NCBI GenBank assembly: GCA_035275065.1
Contig: DATENM010000105.1
Coordinates: forward strand, 104,744-168,743
DNA: 64,000 nt
Source of the DNA: Blastocatellia bacterium
GTDB lineage: Bacteria > Acidobacteriota > Blastocatellia > UBA7656
Reading direction: 5' to 3'
Positions 1-9,637 of the stretch are shown here, in pieces. Within the stretch, counting starts at the first letter, position 1. Every line of letters starts with the position of its first letter. Made by a program: the position numbers and the translations under genes. Below the pieces are notes generated by a model that saw nothing but the letters and a program-made list of their open reading frames with translations, made no database searches and was not told where the DNA came from.

Positions 1-63
1 AGCCAGCCGCATCAACTCGCCGGTTTCGCAAAGCTCTTTGAGTCCCGCTGACAGTTCTTTCAT
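1..63 (-). CDS. Start of an unidentified gene, cut by the window edge
   Basis: The reverse strand reads ATG at 63-61 followed by 21 open codons to the window edge (begins MKELSAGLKELCETGELMRLA without the last residue being informative). A GGGAGAG ribosome-binding sequence lies a few bases upstream of the ATG, which supports a true start. It follows mtnC on the same strand after about 70 bases, so it could be the last gene of the methionine-salvage operon. The fragment is too short to assign a family. Confidence 0.5.
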   Translation of the reverse strand, partial: MKELSAGLKELCETGELMRLA

Positions 64-132
64 AACTCTCCCGCCCCGGCTGCGCGCCCAACAAGTTGAA
101 ATCTATCACGCGCCACTTTGGATAGCCATTCT

Positions 133-882
133 CTACGGCATCACCTCGTCGAGCGAGGAACTGGCGGCGTGTGACGAGGGCGGTTGCGGCGGATTGCCCG
201 GTCGGACGCAGAGCCGCGTGTCAAAGCCCGCCGCGCCCGCCGCGTCGAGCTCGGCAACCACGTCCGAGATGAATAACATCTCTGCCGGCTGACAATCGAG
301 CGCGGCGGCGATGCGGCGGTAGCTCTCTGCGTCGCGCTTCGCGCCGACGCGGGTGTCGAAGTAATCGCGGATGAAGCGCGTCAGGTCGCCGGCTTCGGTA
401 TGTGAGAAAAGTAACTTTTGCGCCAGCACGCTGCCCGACGAATAGATGCAGATGTCGCGCCCCGCGTCGTGCCAGCGGACGAAAGCGCGCGGCACGTCGG
501 CGAAGAGTTGCGAGCGCAATTCGCCCGCACGGTAGCCCGCCTCCCAGATGCGCCCCTGCAAGGATTTGAGCGGCGTCACCTTTCTGTCCTGATCCATCAG
601 CCACTCGGCGTAAGCCGCAACCGACGCGAGTCGCGCCTCATCGCTGTCCGCTTGAATCGGCGGCGGCGACAATCCTTGCGCGATGTCGCGGGCCTGCTCG
701 GCGATCAATTGCGCGATGTCGATTTGCACATCGCTGTCTGTAGAGTGGGCGCTCAAAAAGGCATTCAGGCGAAGGCGGGCGTAAGGGAATAGCACCTCAT
801 AGACGAAATCAATCGGCGTCGTCGTGCCCTCGATGTCGAGCAGGATGACGCGCGGCGGATGATCGGGAAGTGGCGTGCTCAC
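133..882 (-). CDS. mtnC: Acireductone synthase / enolase-phosphatase E1 (MtnC)
   Basis: HAD-superfamily enzyme of the methionine salvage pathway. It enolises 2,3-diketo-5-methylthiopentyl-1-phosphate and then removes the phosphate to give the acireductone used by MtnD. The N-terminal motif LLDIEGTTTPIDFV, the middle IYSSGSVLAQKLLF and the late FISDVVAELDAA are characteristic of E1 enzymes, and 249 residues is close to the usual length. The start codon is GTG. The gene is last in the visible mtnB-mtnD-mtnC order on the minus strand, 38 bases after mtnD. The enzymes for earlier steps (MtnA, MtnK or MtnP) are not in the window. Confidence 0.95.
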   Translation of the reverse strand: MSTPLPDHPPRVILLDIEGTTTPIDFVYEVLFPYARLRLNAFLSAHSTDSDVQIDIAQLIAEQARDIAQGLSPPPIQADSDEARLASVAAYAEWLMDQDRKVTPLKSLQGRIWEAGYRAGELRSQLFADVPRAFVRWHDAGRDICIYSSGSVLAQKLLFSHTEAGDLTRFIRDYFDTRVGAKRDAESYRRIAAALDCQPAEMLFISDVVAELDAAGAAGFDTRLCVRPGNPPQPPSSHAASSSLDEVMP

Positions 883-920
883 AACAATCCGTAGGGCGAG
901 GCGTCGCCCGGTTACTTGCG

Positions 921-1478
921 CTACAGGTTCGCGGGGATGTAAGCCGGCCCCAGGCAGAGCGGCTGATAGCCGGCGTCTTTGCCGCTTTCGGTGTAATGCG
1001 GTGCCCAGCCCGCCGGGTCTTGAAACAAGCGGATGGCGCGAATCCGCTGGTCCGAGCAGAGATTGAACCAGTGATGCGTGCCGCGCGGCACCGAGATCAA
1101 ATCGCCGGCTTCGACTTCGATGACCGCCACAGGCCCCGCGCCGGGGTTGATATGAAACAGGCCGCGCCCGGCGATGATGAAGCGCACTTCGTCTTCATCG
1201 TGCCAGTGCTCGCTCTTGAACTTCGCCAGCATGATTTCGAGCCCGGGCGTCCGCGGGCTGACGTCAATGACGTCGGCGGTCACATAGCCGCCGCGCGCCT
1301 TCAAGGCTTCGATCTCCGCCGCATACGCCTCCAGAATCGCTTCAGCCGGCGCGTCTGCTGCCACGGCGCGCGAGGTGTCCCATCGCTCATAGGTGATGCC
1401 GAGCGTCGCCAGATAAGCAATGATCTCATCGCTGTCGCGCAGCGTGCGGTTTTCGTCAGGGATGTTCACGATGGCCAT
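921..1478 (-). CDS. mtnD: Acireductone dioxygenase (MtnD)
   Basis: Cupin-fold metal dioxygenase that converts acireductone to the 2-keto acid precursor of methionine (Fe form) or to a shunt product with CO (Ni form). The metal ligands are visible as H-W-H-D-E-D-E near residue 80 and the later GTHHWFNLC. The C-terminal DPAGWAPHYTESG is typical of the family. I chose the ATG at 1478 (protein begins MAIVNIPDENRTL) because AAGAGGA sits correctly upstream; a longer start at 1502 would overlap mtnB by 11 bases and lacks such a site. It lies between mtnB and mtnC in one operon. Confidence 0.95.
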   Translation of the reverse strand: MAIVNIPDENRTLRDSDEIIAYLATLGITYERWDTSRAVAADAPAEAILEAYAAEIEALKARGGYVTADVIDVSPRTPGLEIMLAKFKSEHWHDEDEVRFIIAGRGLFHINPGAGPVAVIEVEAGDLISVPRGTHHWFNLCSDQRIRAIRLFQDPAGWAPHYTESGKDAGYQPLCLGPAYIPANL

Positions 1479-1491
1479 AGTCGTCCTCTTG

Positions 1492-2121
1492 TCATTCGCC
1501 ATGCGGGCGATGGCTTCTGCCCGTCACTTCAAGCAGGTATTCGAAAATCTCGACGTGGCGCTTCGCTTCCGCGAGGTCGCGGCCCCAGGTGTAGAGGCCG
1601 TGCCGCCGCAACAAGAAACCGTGCGCCCGCGGGTGCGCTTGCAACGAGGCTTCGACCGCCTGCGCCAGCCGCGCCATATCTTGCGAGTTATCAATCACCG
1701 GCAGCCACTCGCGGTGTTCGTGCGTCGTCACGCCGTCGAGCCCCTTCAACATCTCGTGGCCTTCAATGGCAATGCCGTCGCGGCTCGCGCCAGAGAGGAT
1801 ATTGCTCCAGACCGAATGCGTGTGCAACACCGCGCCGGCGCCGCGCAGACGGACGACGCTCAGATGCAGCAAGGTTTCAGCCGAAGGCCGACCCGTGCCG
1901 GCGACGACCTGTGCCGCCGCATCGATTTCAAGGATGTGCTCGGCGGTAAGCTCGCCTTTGTCAACGCCGCTCGACGTGATGGCCAATCGCAGCGGCGCGC
2001 AGCTAGAGACGGCGCTGAAGTTGCCGCTCGTTCCCAGCGCCCAGCCGCGCCCGTAAAACGAGCGGCCCACCGTCGCGAGTTCTGTGGCGAGTGCAAGAAA
2101 ATCTGTTCGCGGCTCTTTCAC
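1492..2121 (-). CDS. mtnB: Methylthioribulose-1-phosphate dehydratase (MtnB)
   Basis: Class II aldolase-fold zinc enzyme that dehydrates 5-methylthioribulose-1-phosphate to the diketo compound used by MtnC. Visible features are GTSGNFSAV (substrate phosphate region), VLHTHSVWSN with zinc-binding histidines, and a late LLRRHGLYTWG histidine. The length (209 residues) fits the family. The start is GTG with CAGGA a few bases upstream. It heads the visible mtnBDC run and follows the MHS transporter gene by 39 bases, so the transporter may be co-transcribed. Confidence 0.94.
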   Translation of the reverse strand: MKEPRTDFLALATELATVGRSFYGRGWALGTSGNFSAVSSCAPLRLAITSSGVDKGELTAEHILEIDAAAQVVAGTGRPSAETLLHLSVVRLRGAGAVLHTHSVWSNILSGASRDGIAIEGHEMLKGLDGVTTHEHREWLPVIDNSQDMARLAQAVEASLQAHPRAHGFLLRRHGLYTWGRDLAEAKRHVEIFEYLLEVTGRSHRPHGE

Positions 2122-2160
2122 TGATCCTGCTTACTCCCGGAAAGCGGTTTGCCGACCCGC

Positions 2161-3708
<1,548 letters not shown>

Positions 3709-3778
3709 CGTTCCCTTAAAGTAAACCAGCGGCCTTGAGTCCGTCCAGCGTCAGCAACTTTTAATCAGAAGGCGGGCT

Positions 3779-4993
3779 TCAGCGGCTCGTGCTTGCCCGG
3801 GCATAGCCTTCGGCGTCGGCCAGAGCGCGGACGCGCGGCGCGAGGCGCGCATCCAGATATTCGTCACGATCAATGTATTCGGGGTAGACGCTCAGGCGCT
3901 CGGTCAGCTCGTAGCCGCTCTGCGCGGTGCGTGATGCAAGCTCGGCGATGTGCGGCCACGGCTTTTCGGGATTGATGAAATCGATGGTCAGCGGCGAAAT
4001 GCCGCCCCAGTCGTTCAAGCCGGCCTTCAGTAACGAAGGATACTTTTCGTCCGACAGGTTGGGCGGCGCCTGCACGTTCATGTCGCGCAAGATCAAGCGC
4101 GCCACGGCGAGCGTGCGGGCGTGATCATCGGCGCTCGGCTCCTTATGCAAGCGCATGGGGATGTCCGGCTTGGCGCGAAAGTTCTGCACGATGACTTCCT
4201 GTATGTGGCCGTAGCGGTCTTGTAATTCCCGAATCGCGAAGAGCGCATCGATGCGCTCGTCGAGGGTTTCGCCGATGCCGATGAGAATGCCTGTGGTGAA
4301 CGGGATGCGCAGCCGCCCGGCTTCGGCAATCGTCTTCAATCGCAGCGCCGGTCGCTTGTCGGGCGCGCGGTCGTGCGCGAAGCCCGCGCCGGTCAAGCGC
4401 GCGCTGGTGGTTTCGAGCATCAACCCCATGCTGGCATTGAACTCGCGCAGGCGCTCTAAATCCTTCCGCCCCATCAAGCCGGGGTTGGCATGCGGTAAGA
4501 GGCCGGTTTCTGTTAGCACGCGCTCGCACATCGCGGCCAGATAACCGAGCGTCGTGCGATGGCCGAGCCGCGCCAATGTCTCGCGCATCTCCGGGAAGAG
4601 GGCTTCGGGACGGTCGCCGAGACTGAAGAGCGCCTCTTTGCATCCGAGCCGCGCGCCGGCTTCTGCCACGGCGATCACTTCATCGGGTGTCATGGTGTGC
4701 GCTCCCGGTTGATGCGGGTCTTTGCGAAACGTGCAGTAGCCGCAGTAATCGCGGCAGAGGTTGGTCAGCGGGATGAAGACTTTCTTCGAGTAGGTGACGC
4801 GGCGGCCTTTGATCTCATCGCGCATCTGCGCCGCCGCCGCAAGCAACGAATCGTACGCTTCGCCGTCACCGGCGCGGAGCAACACGCTGGCCCGATCTCG
4901 CGTGATCTCGCCTTCGCGCGCCGCGGCCAGCGCTTCGGTAAACGGCATGGTCAACGTTTGAGAAAGCACTTGCATGAGCAACCCGCGACTCAA
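3779..4993 (-). CDS. cofG: CofG: 7,8-didemethyl-8-hydroxy-5-deazariboflavin synthase subunit 1
   Basis: Radical SAM enzyme which, with CofH, builds the deazaflavin Fo, the chromophore of coenzyme F420. The [4Fe-4S] site is visible as CRDYCGYC (CX3CX2C), followed by FRKDPHQPGAHTM; the motifs LFSLGDRPE, NPGLMGRKDLERL and LNDWGGISPLT are characteristic of CofG. The predicted start is TTG at 4993, overlapping the stop of the upstream gene (TTGA); an ATG at 4975 is an alternative. It is the last gene of a five-gene minus-strand operon with F420-dependent enzymes. CofH is not in the window. Confidence 0.93.
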   Translation of the reverse strand: MSRGLLMQVLSQTLTMPFTEALAAAREGEITRDRASVLLRAGDGEAYDSLLAAAAQMRDEIKGRRVTYSKKVFIPLTNLCRDYCGYCTFRKDPHQPGAHTMTPDEVIAVAEAGARLGCKEALFSLGDRPEALFPEMRETLARLGHRTTLGYLAAMCERVLTETGLLPHANPGLMGRKDLERLREFNASMGLMLETTSARLTGAGFAHDRAPDKRPALRLKTIAEAGRLRIPFTTGILIGIGETLDERIDALFAIRELQDRYGHIQEVIVQNFRAKPDIPMRLHKEPSADDHARTLAVARLILRDMNVQAPPNLSDEKYPSLLKAGLNDWGGISPLTIDFINPEKPWPHIAELASRTAQSGYELTERLSVYPEYIDRDEYLDARLAPRVRALADAEGYARASTSR

Positions 4994-5931
4994 CTGCGGA
5001 ATGCCGGCATGACTTCTTCGGCAAAGCGGCGTATCGTCGCGTGATCCGCCGGCGTGTGCGGGATGAGGATGAAATGCGTGACGCCGACTTCGACGAATTG
5101 ATGGATGCGGTCACGCACCTCCGCCGGCGAGCCGATCAGCAGGCCCGGCGCGATGGCTTCAATCGGCGCGCCGAACATCGCCGCGCCGCGCGCGATCATC
5201 GTCTGCTTCTCTTCTTCGGAATCGGTGATGAAGGTCATGCCGGCCCATGACACTTCGATCTCATCAAGGTTGCGCCCCGTGGCCGCGCAATGCTCTTGCA
5301 GCACGCCGAGCTTATGACGAAAGAGTTCCGGCGAGCCGAAGGTGTTCCAGATGTCTGCGTGCTTGGCGATGACTCGCAGCATCAACTGTTCGCCCGAGCC
5401 GCCGATCATCAGCGGCGGGCGCGGCTGCTGCAAAGGCTTCGGCTCGCAGTACGCTTCGACCAGTTGATAATACTTGCCGGCAAACGTCGCCTGCCGTTCG
5501 CTCCACAATCGCTTAATGACCTCGCAGGCTTCGTCAACGCGGCGAATGCGCTCGGCGGTCGTGTAGAAAGGGATGCCGTAAGCCGCATGCTCCATCTCGA
5601 ACCAGCCGGCGCCGATGCCCATAATCAACCGCCCGCCGCTCGTGTGATCTACGGTCGCGCCCATCTTGGCAAGCACCGCCGGGTGGCGATAGGTGTTGCC
5701 GGTGACCAGGATGCCGATCTGCGCGAGCGAAGTCTCGCCGGCCAGCGCCGCAAGCATCGTCCAGCCTTCGTAGCATGGCCCCGACGGGTCGCTCAAGATC
5801 GGAAAGAAGTGATCGAAGAGCCAGGCCGTGTCATAGCCGGCGCTGTCAATCAATCGCCACGCTTCGCGCAGCGCCTCGTAGGTGACATGCTGCGGCGCTG
5901 TCTGTACCCCGAACCGGATTCGTTTCGTCAT
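4990..5931 (-). CDS. LLM-class F420-dependent oxidoreductase
   Basis: A luciferase-like (TIM-barrel) flavin/F420 oxidoreductase of 313 residues. Supporting sequence includes WLFDHFFPILSDPSG near the N-terminus, the nucleotide-binding GRLIMGIGAGWFEMEHAAYG and PPLMIGGSGEQLMLR. The last two are typical of the F420 subfamilies rather than of bacterial luciferase. The substrate cannot be read from sequence. Its 3' end overlaps cofG by four bases, and its 5' end overlaps the PPOX gene by four bases, so all three are translationally coupled. Confidence 0.9.
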   Translation of the reverse strand: MTKRIRFGVQTAPQHVTYEALREAWRLIDSAGYDTAWLFDHFFPILSDPSGPCYEGWTMLAALAGETSLAQIGILVTGNTYRHPAVLAKMGATVDHTSGGRLIMGIGAGWFEMEHAAYGIPFYTTAERIRRVDEACEVIKRLWSERQATFAGKYYQLVEAYCEPKPLQQPRPPLMIGGSGEQLMLRVIAKHADIWNTFGSPELFRHKLGVLQEHCAATGRNLDEIEVSWAGMTFITDSEEEKQTMIARGAAMFGAPIEAIAPGLLIGSPAEVRDRIHQFVEVGVTHFILIPHTPADHATIRRFAEEVMPAFRS

Positions 5932-6386
5932 TGTCTTTCCTCTTCTCTCGCTCCTTGTTCTGACTTCCAGTGCTTCATGCGCGCCGGGCTGATCTTGATC
6001 ATCGGGCGCTCGTCAATCGCCATGGCGCGATACTGCGGATACTTGTCGCGCAGCATGCGGACGGCGCGGGCGTGCTCGTCACTCCCCGGCTGCATGATCG
6101 CTGCAAGCCCGGTGACCAGCACATATGCAAGCTTACTCCAGTCGTCCGCATAATCGTCAATGACCAGGGCGACGTGCGGGTTGCTTTCGATGTTGCGGAC
6201 GCGCTTCAACTGGCGCGGCGCGACCTGCTTCGGCTTTTCGTCAAGCGGCGAGTAGAAATGATGATCATCGAAGACGTAGCAGATGGGAATGACCGCCGGG
6301 CGGCCATCTCCGTCCACCGTCGCCAGCCGCGCGACGCGATGGCCACGGATGAATTTGCCAAGCTGCTGATCGATCACCAAGGCCAT
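5928..6386 (-). CDS. PPOX-class probable F420-dependent enzyme (Rv0121-like)
   Basis: A small split-barrel protein of the pyridoxamine-phosphate-oxidase fold (152 residues). RVARLATVDGDGRPAVIPI at the N-terminus and DEKPKQVAPRQLKRVRNI identify the TIGR03668-like subfamily, which is linked to F420 in actinobacteria. The ending RPMIKISPARMKHWKSE also fits. It lies between the GT2 gene (6 bases away) and an LLM enzyme (4-base overlap). The neighbouring cofG makes F420 rather than FMN the more likely cofactor. Confidence 0.85.
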   Translation of the reverse strand: MALVIDQQLGKFIRGHRVARLATVDGDGRPAVIPICYVFDDHHFYSPLDEKPKQVAPRQLKRVRNIESNPHVALVIDDYADDWSKLAYVLVTGLAAIMQPGSDEHARAVRMLRDKYPQYRAMAIDERPMIKISPARMKHWKSEQGAREEERQ

Positions 6387-6392
6387 GATTGC

Positions 6393-7454
6393 TCAGGTCG
6401 AGCCGTTTTCCAATGCGCGCCGCAGTTGCAAATACTGATCGTAATCTTTGACGTTGCGCATGACCGCAACCCATTCGCTTGCGGCCAGCGCCGTGAAGAT
6501 GGCCGCAAGCTCGCGGTCTGTGCGCGCCGCCGCCGCTCTTTCTTGCCGGCGTAGCTCTCGGACAGCGCGCCGCTCTCCGAGAGCTTGCCAGAACGCTTGC
6601 CAGTAGATGCTGTCGAGACTGAGAGCCGCGCCCAGCAGCTTCAGCCCGAGCCACGCCAGATGCGCGGCAAACCACGCCGGATCGTGCAGGTTGATCCAGG
6701 TCATCAGCAAGCGATTGCGCTCGCTAATCAACCGGACGTGGCGCTGCCGCGCGTCGCCGAGGGTCGCGCTGCTGACGTGATGGACGACGCTTGCCGGCTC
6801 GTACGCGACCGTCCAGCCGCGCTTCCAGGCGCGATAACAGATTTCAACGTCTTCCCAGTAATTGGGCGCCAGCAATCCGCAGAAGCCGCCGAGCGCCGCG
6901 AGCTTGGCCGCATCATAAGCGACATAGCCGCCGCTCGCAAAAAAAGAATAGAAGGGCGACGCGACTTGCGGCAGCCGCGTCGGCAGAATGTCGTAGTTGA
7001 GAAAGACGCGCCAGAAACCGCGCTCGAATAAGCCGAGCTTGCCGGCGCCGTCCAGAAAGCCCGTGCCCAGACGGTAAGCTTTGCTACACACGGCAAAGAC
7101 GCGCCCGTCATCGAAGTGGCTGACCAGCGGGGCGATGGCGTCGGCCTCGACGCGCACGTCGTTGTTGAGCAGGAAGACGACGTCATGGCGCGCTTCGGAA
7201 AAGCCGCGGTTGACAGCGCGCAGGAAGCCGAGATTCTCTGTCAGTGCCACAACGCGCAGCGAAGATTGGCCGCCATAATTCGCCGCAAGCCAATCACGCG
7301 TGTCATCTGTGCTGGCGTCATCCACGACCAGCAATTCAGCCTTGGCACCGTGCCGGTCGCGGTACCCGTTGATGGCGGCCAGGACGGAGGGCAGGAACTC
7401 CGCGAGCAGCCCGCGGCCATTCCAGGTCGGGATAATCACGCTGACGCTGCGCAT
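6393..7454 (-). CDS. Glycosyltransferase family 2
   Basis: A GT-A fold glycosyltransferase with the N-terminal VSVIIPTWNGRGLLAEFL, the DDASTDDTRDWL nucleotide-sugar region and a NNDVRV acidic motif; GGFCGLLAPNYWEDVEICYR contains the acceptor/catalytic ED motif. About 353 residues; a hydrophobic stretch near residues 255-275 may dock to the membrane. The substrate is unknown, with closest resemblance to rhamnosyl- or O-antigen-type GT2 enzymes. It is embedded in the F420 operon with only 12 and 6 bases to its neighbours. Confidence 0.88.
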   Translation of the reverse strand: MRSVSVIIPTWNGRGLLAEFLPSVLAAINGYRDRHGAKAELLVVDDASTDDTRDWLAANYGGQSSLRVVALTENLGFLRAVNRGFSEARHDVVFLLNNDVRVEADAIAPLVSHFDDGRVFAVCSKAYRLGTGFLDGAGKLGLFERGFWRVFLNYDILPTRLPQVASPFYSFFASGGYVAYDAAKLAALGGFCGLLAPNYWEDVEICYRAWKRGWTVAYEPASVVHHVSSATLGDARQRHVRLISERNRLLMTWINLHDPAWFAAHLAWLGLKLLGAALSLDSIYWQAFWQALGERRAVRELRRQERAAAARTDRELAAIFTALAASEWVAVMRNVKDYDQYLQLRRALENGST

Positions 7455-7466
7455 ATCAGCCGTCGC

Positions 7467-8393
7467 TTAACGAGAGATTTCGAGCAACCGCTCGATCAGG
7501 GCGAGGGCGTCGTCCGTCGTCGCCGATGGATCGAAGCCGATGGCCGTTGGCGAATGAATCAAGTGCGTGACGCCGATGTCGCGCAGCCGCTGGATGTCTT
7601 CTTTGATCTCCGCGAGCGTGCCCATCATCGGGTGGCGCTCAGGGACGGACTGCTCGAAGACCATCGTGAAAGCGCGAAAGACGACTTCCATCGGCTCGCG
7701 TCCGGCGCGCTCGGCGGTCTCGTGAAATTGCTTGATCATGCCTTCGAGCCATTCGAATGACGGCATGCCCGAAGGGTTCCACCCCTGGCCATATTTGACG
7801 GCGCGCTCGAAGGTGTACGGGCCGAAGCCGGCGATGTAGATCGGCGGGTGCGGTTTCTGCACAGGCTTCGGGCCGACCTTGGATTCGGGAATGTGATAGT
7901 AGTTGCCGTCGAACGCCACCGGGTCTTTTGTCCAGAGCGCCAGCAGAGCTTCGAGGAATTCGTCAGCGCGCGCCCCGCGCCGCTCGAACGGCGTGCCGGC
8001 GGCTTGAAATTCGTCACGCGACCAGCCGACGCCGAAGCCGACCAGGGCGCGGCCCTTCGACAGCAGATCGAGCGTCGCCAGCCGCCGCGCCAGTTGGATC
8101 GGCGTGTGATAGCCGAGCACCAGCACGCTCGTGCCCAGCTCGATGGTCGAGGTGTGGGCGGCGACGAAAGTCAGGGTTTCGATGGGGTCGAGAACGGTCT
8201 GGTAAGCTTCGGGCAGCTTGCCGTCGGGCGCGGCGGGGTAAGGCTCCTGCGGGTTGAGCGGCCAGAGCAAGCGCTCCAACACCCACAGCGAATCATAACC
8301 CAGTTCTTCGGCGCGGCGGGCGACGGCGATCAGGCTTTCAGCCGACGCCTGCTGCCCCAGTTGCGGCAACGACATTCCGATTTTCATCGTCAC
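7467..8393 (-). CDS. LLM-class F420-dependent oxidoreductase (TIGR03619-like)
   Basis: A second luciferase-like oxidoreductase of 308 residues. KIGMSLPQLGQQASAESL, the ELGTSVLVLGYHTPIQLAR strand and GRALVGFGVGWSRDEFQAAG place it in the F420-dependent subfamily. It shares only family-level similarity with the enzyme at 4990-5931. It is first in the five-gene operon; a segment upstream has TTGACG at 8496 in the opposite orientation but no clear promoter for this gene. Start may be at 8393 or two codons later. Confidence 0.9.
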   Translation of the reverse strand: MTMKIGMSLPQLGQQASAESLIAVARRAEELGYDSLWVLERLLWPLNPQEPYPAAPDGKLPEAYQTVLDPIETLTFVAAHTSTIELGTSVLVLGYHTPIQLARRLATLDLLSKGRALVGFGVGWSRDEFQAAGTPFERRGARADEFLEALLALWTKDPVAFDGNYYHIPESKVGPKPVQKPHPPIYIAGFGPYTFERAVKYGQGWNPSGMPSFEWLEGMIKQFHETAERAGREPMEVVFRAFTMVFEQSVPERHPMMGTLAEIKEDIQRLRDIGVTHLIHSPTAIGFDPSATTDDALALIERLLEISR

Positions 8394-8599
8394 TCTCCTT
8401 CAATCAGCGGTCTATGAGGTTATAAAAAGCTTCGCCTCGGAAGTCAACGCGCCCGCGGGCCGCGCAAAAATAAGAAAATTGCAATTCCTCTTATCTTGAC
8501 GCATGCGGCGCCGGTCGGATTAAATGGAGGTGCTAGGGAAATCACGCCCCTCTTTTCGAGAAAAAGAACGTGTAAAAAATCCGTTGGGTGGACTGCTTT

Positions 8600-8941
8600 A
8601 TGACGATCTATGAAGACCTTTTAGTTGTCAGCGATCTGTTGCTGATCCTCTGTGGCGCAACCATGTACTGGTTTTCGCCGCGCCTGCGGCGCAACTGGCT
8701 GCTCGGCTATGGCTCGCCGCGCTCGATGGCCAACGACGTTGCCTGGCAGTCGGCGAACCGTTTTGCAGGGATGCTGATGAGCATGCTGGCGCTTGTGGCG
8801 ATGGCGCTGCACGTCACGCTGCTGCCGCTGATTAATAGCCAGGACGCGGCGCAGGCGCTGGCCGCAGCGGTGGTTTTCGTGCTGCCGTTTTTTGTGATGC
8901 TGCTTACAGAAATCTACCTCGCTCGCGTCTTCAGAAGCTAG
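8600..8941 (+). CDS. SdpI-like small membrane protein
   Basis: A 113-residue protein with about three membrane helices (near residues 5-22, 55-75 and 85-105). The sequence GYGSPRSMANDVAWQSANRFAG matches the conserved cytoplasmic motif of the SdpI family (G-Y-R-T-P-x-S-x5-W-x2-A-N-x2-G), named for the Bacillus immunity protein SdpI. An upstream GTG at 8588 in frame is possible, but the ATG at 8600 gives a normal membrane start. It is monocistronic, about 200 bases from the divergent F420 operon. Confidence 0.75.
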   Translation: MTIYEDLLVVSDLLLILCGATMYWFSPRLRRNWLLGYGSPRSMANDVAWQSANRFAGMLMSMLALVAMALHVTLLPLINSQDAAQALAAAVVFVLPFFVMLLTEIYLARVFRS

Positions 8942-9094
8942 TGTGATGCGCCGGACACGGCTGGCCTGATGCCATACGGGGCTCGCTGGGCTCGGAGGCG
9001 GCGCGCGCTTGCCTATCGCGCGGCGTTTGAAGCCGCCGCCGCGGCTGTGATAATAATTAAAATAGCCCGACACTAGAGCGCGCCGAGAGTCCAT

Positions 9095-9637
9095 ATGGCA
9101 AAGACTGCTTTTATGCTGCTCGCCTTTGTGCTGCTGGCTGCGACCTCAGCGGCAGCGCAAGCTCCGGCGGCGGTCCCGACACCACCGCCCGCCCGTATGC
9201 CAACCCCCCGCGATCAAGAACAATCGCACCTGCCCGACGACATGCGCGTCCGCATGGAGATTGCGCGCGCCGACGCCGAGTACAAGAAAGCGCTCGACGA
9301 CGCCGATAAGCTGTCGTCGCTTTCAATCGAAGTGGCGCGCGCCTTCCGTGACACAGGCAAACTGGCCGGCGACGATCTGAAGAAAGTCGGCACGATTGAA
9401 AAGCTCGCCAAGCGCATTCTGACGCAGGCCGGCGGCGGCGAAGTGGATGACCACGCCGAAGACCTTCAGCACAAGCCGCTCAACGACGCGGTCGAACAGA
9501 TGAGCGCTGCCGCCGACAAGGTGCAGAAATGCGTCAAAGAGCAGACGCGCTTTGTCGTCTCGGCCACGGTAATCGGCAACGCCAACGATATCATTCATCT
9601 CGCCCAGCATATCCGCCGTACCTTGAAAGCAGACTGA
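9095..9637 (+). CDS. Secreted helical protein of unknown function
   Basis: A 180-residue protein with an N-terminal signal peptide (MAKTAFMLLAFVLLAATSA, cleavage near AAAQA), a proline-rich linker and then a helical, charged domain (VRMEIARADAEYKKALDDAD onward). One cysteine, near residue 147. I do not recognise the family. Its stop codon overlaps the start of the VWA gene (TGATG), so the two are probably co-translated and may act together in the periplasm. Confidence 0.75.
   Translation: MAKTAFMLLAFVLLAATSAAAQAPAAVPTPPPARMPTPRDQEQSHLPDDMRVRMEIARADAEYKKALDDADKLSSLSIEVARAFRDTGKLAGDDLKKVGTIEKLAKRILTQAGGGEVDDHAEDLQHKPLNDAVEQMSAAADKVQKCVKEQTRFVVSATVIGNANDIIHLAQHIRRTLKAD

Noticed and set aside
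870..1949. Plus-strand open frame across mtnD and mtnB
   Set aside because: Low-complexity Arg/Ala-rich sequence opposite two well-identified genes.
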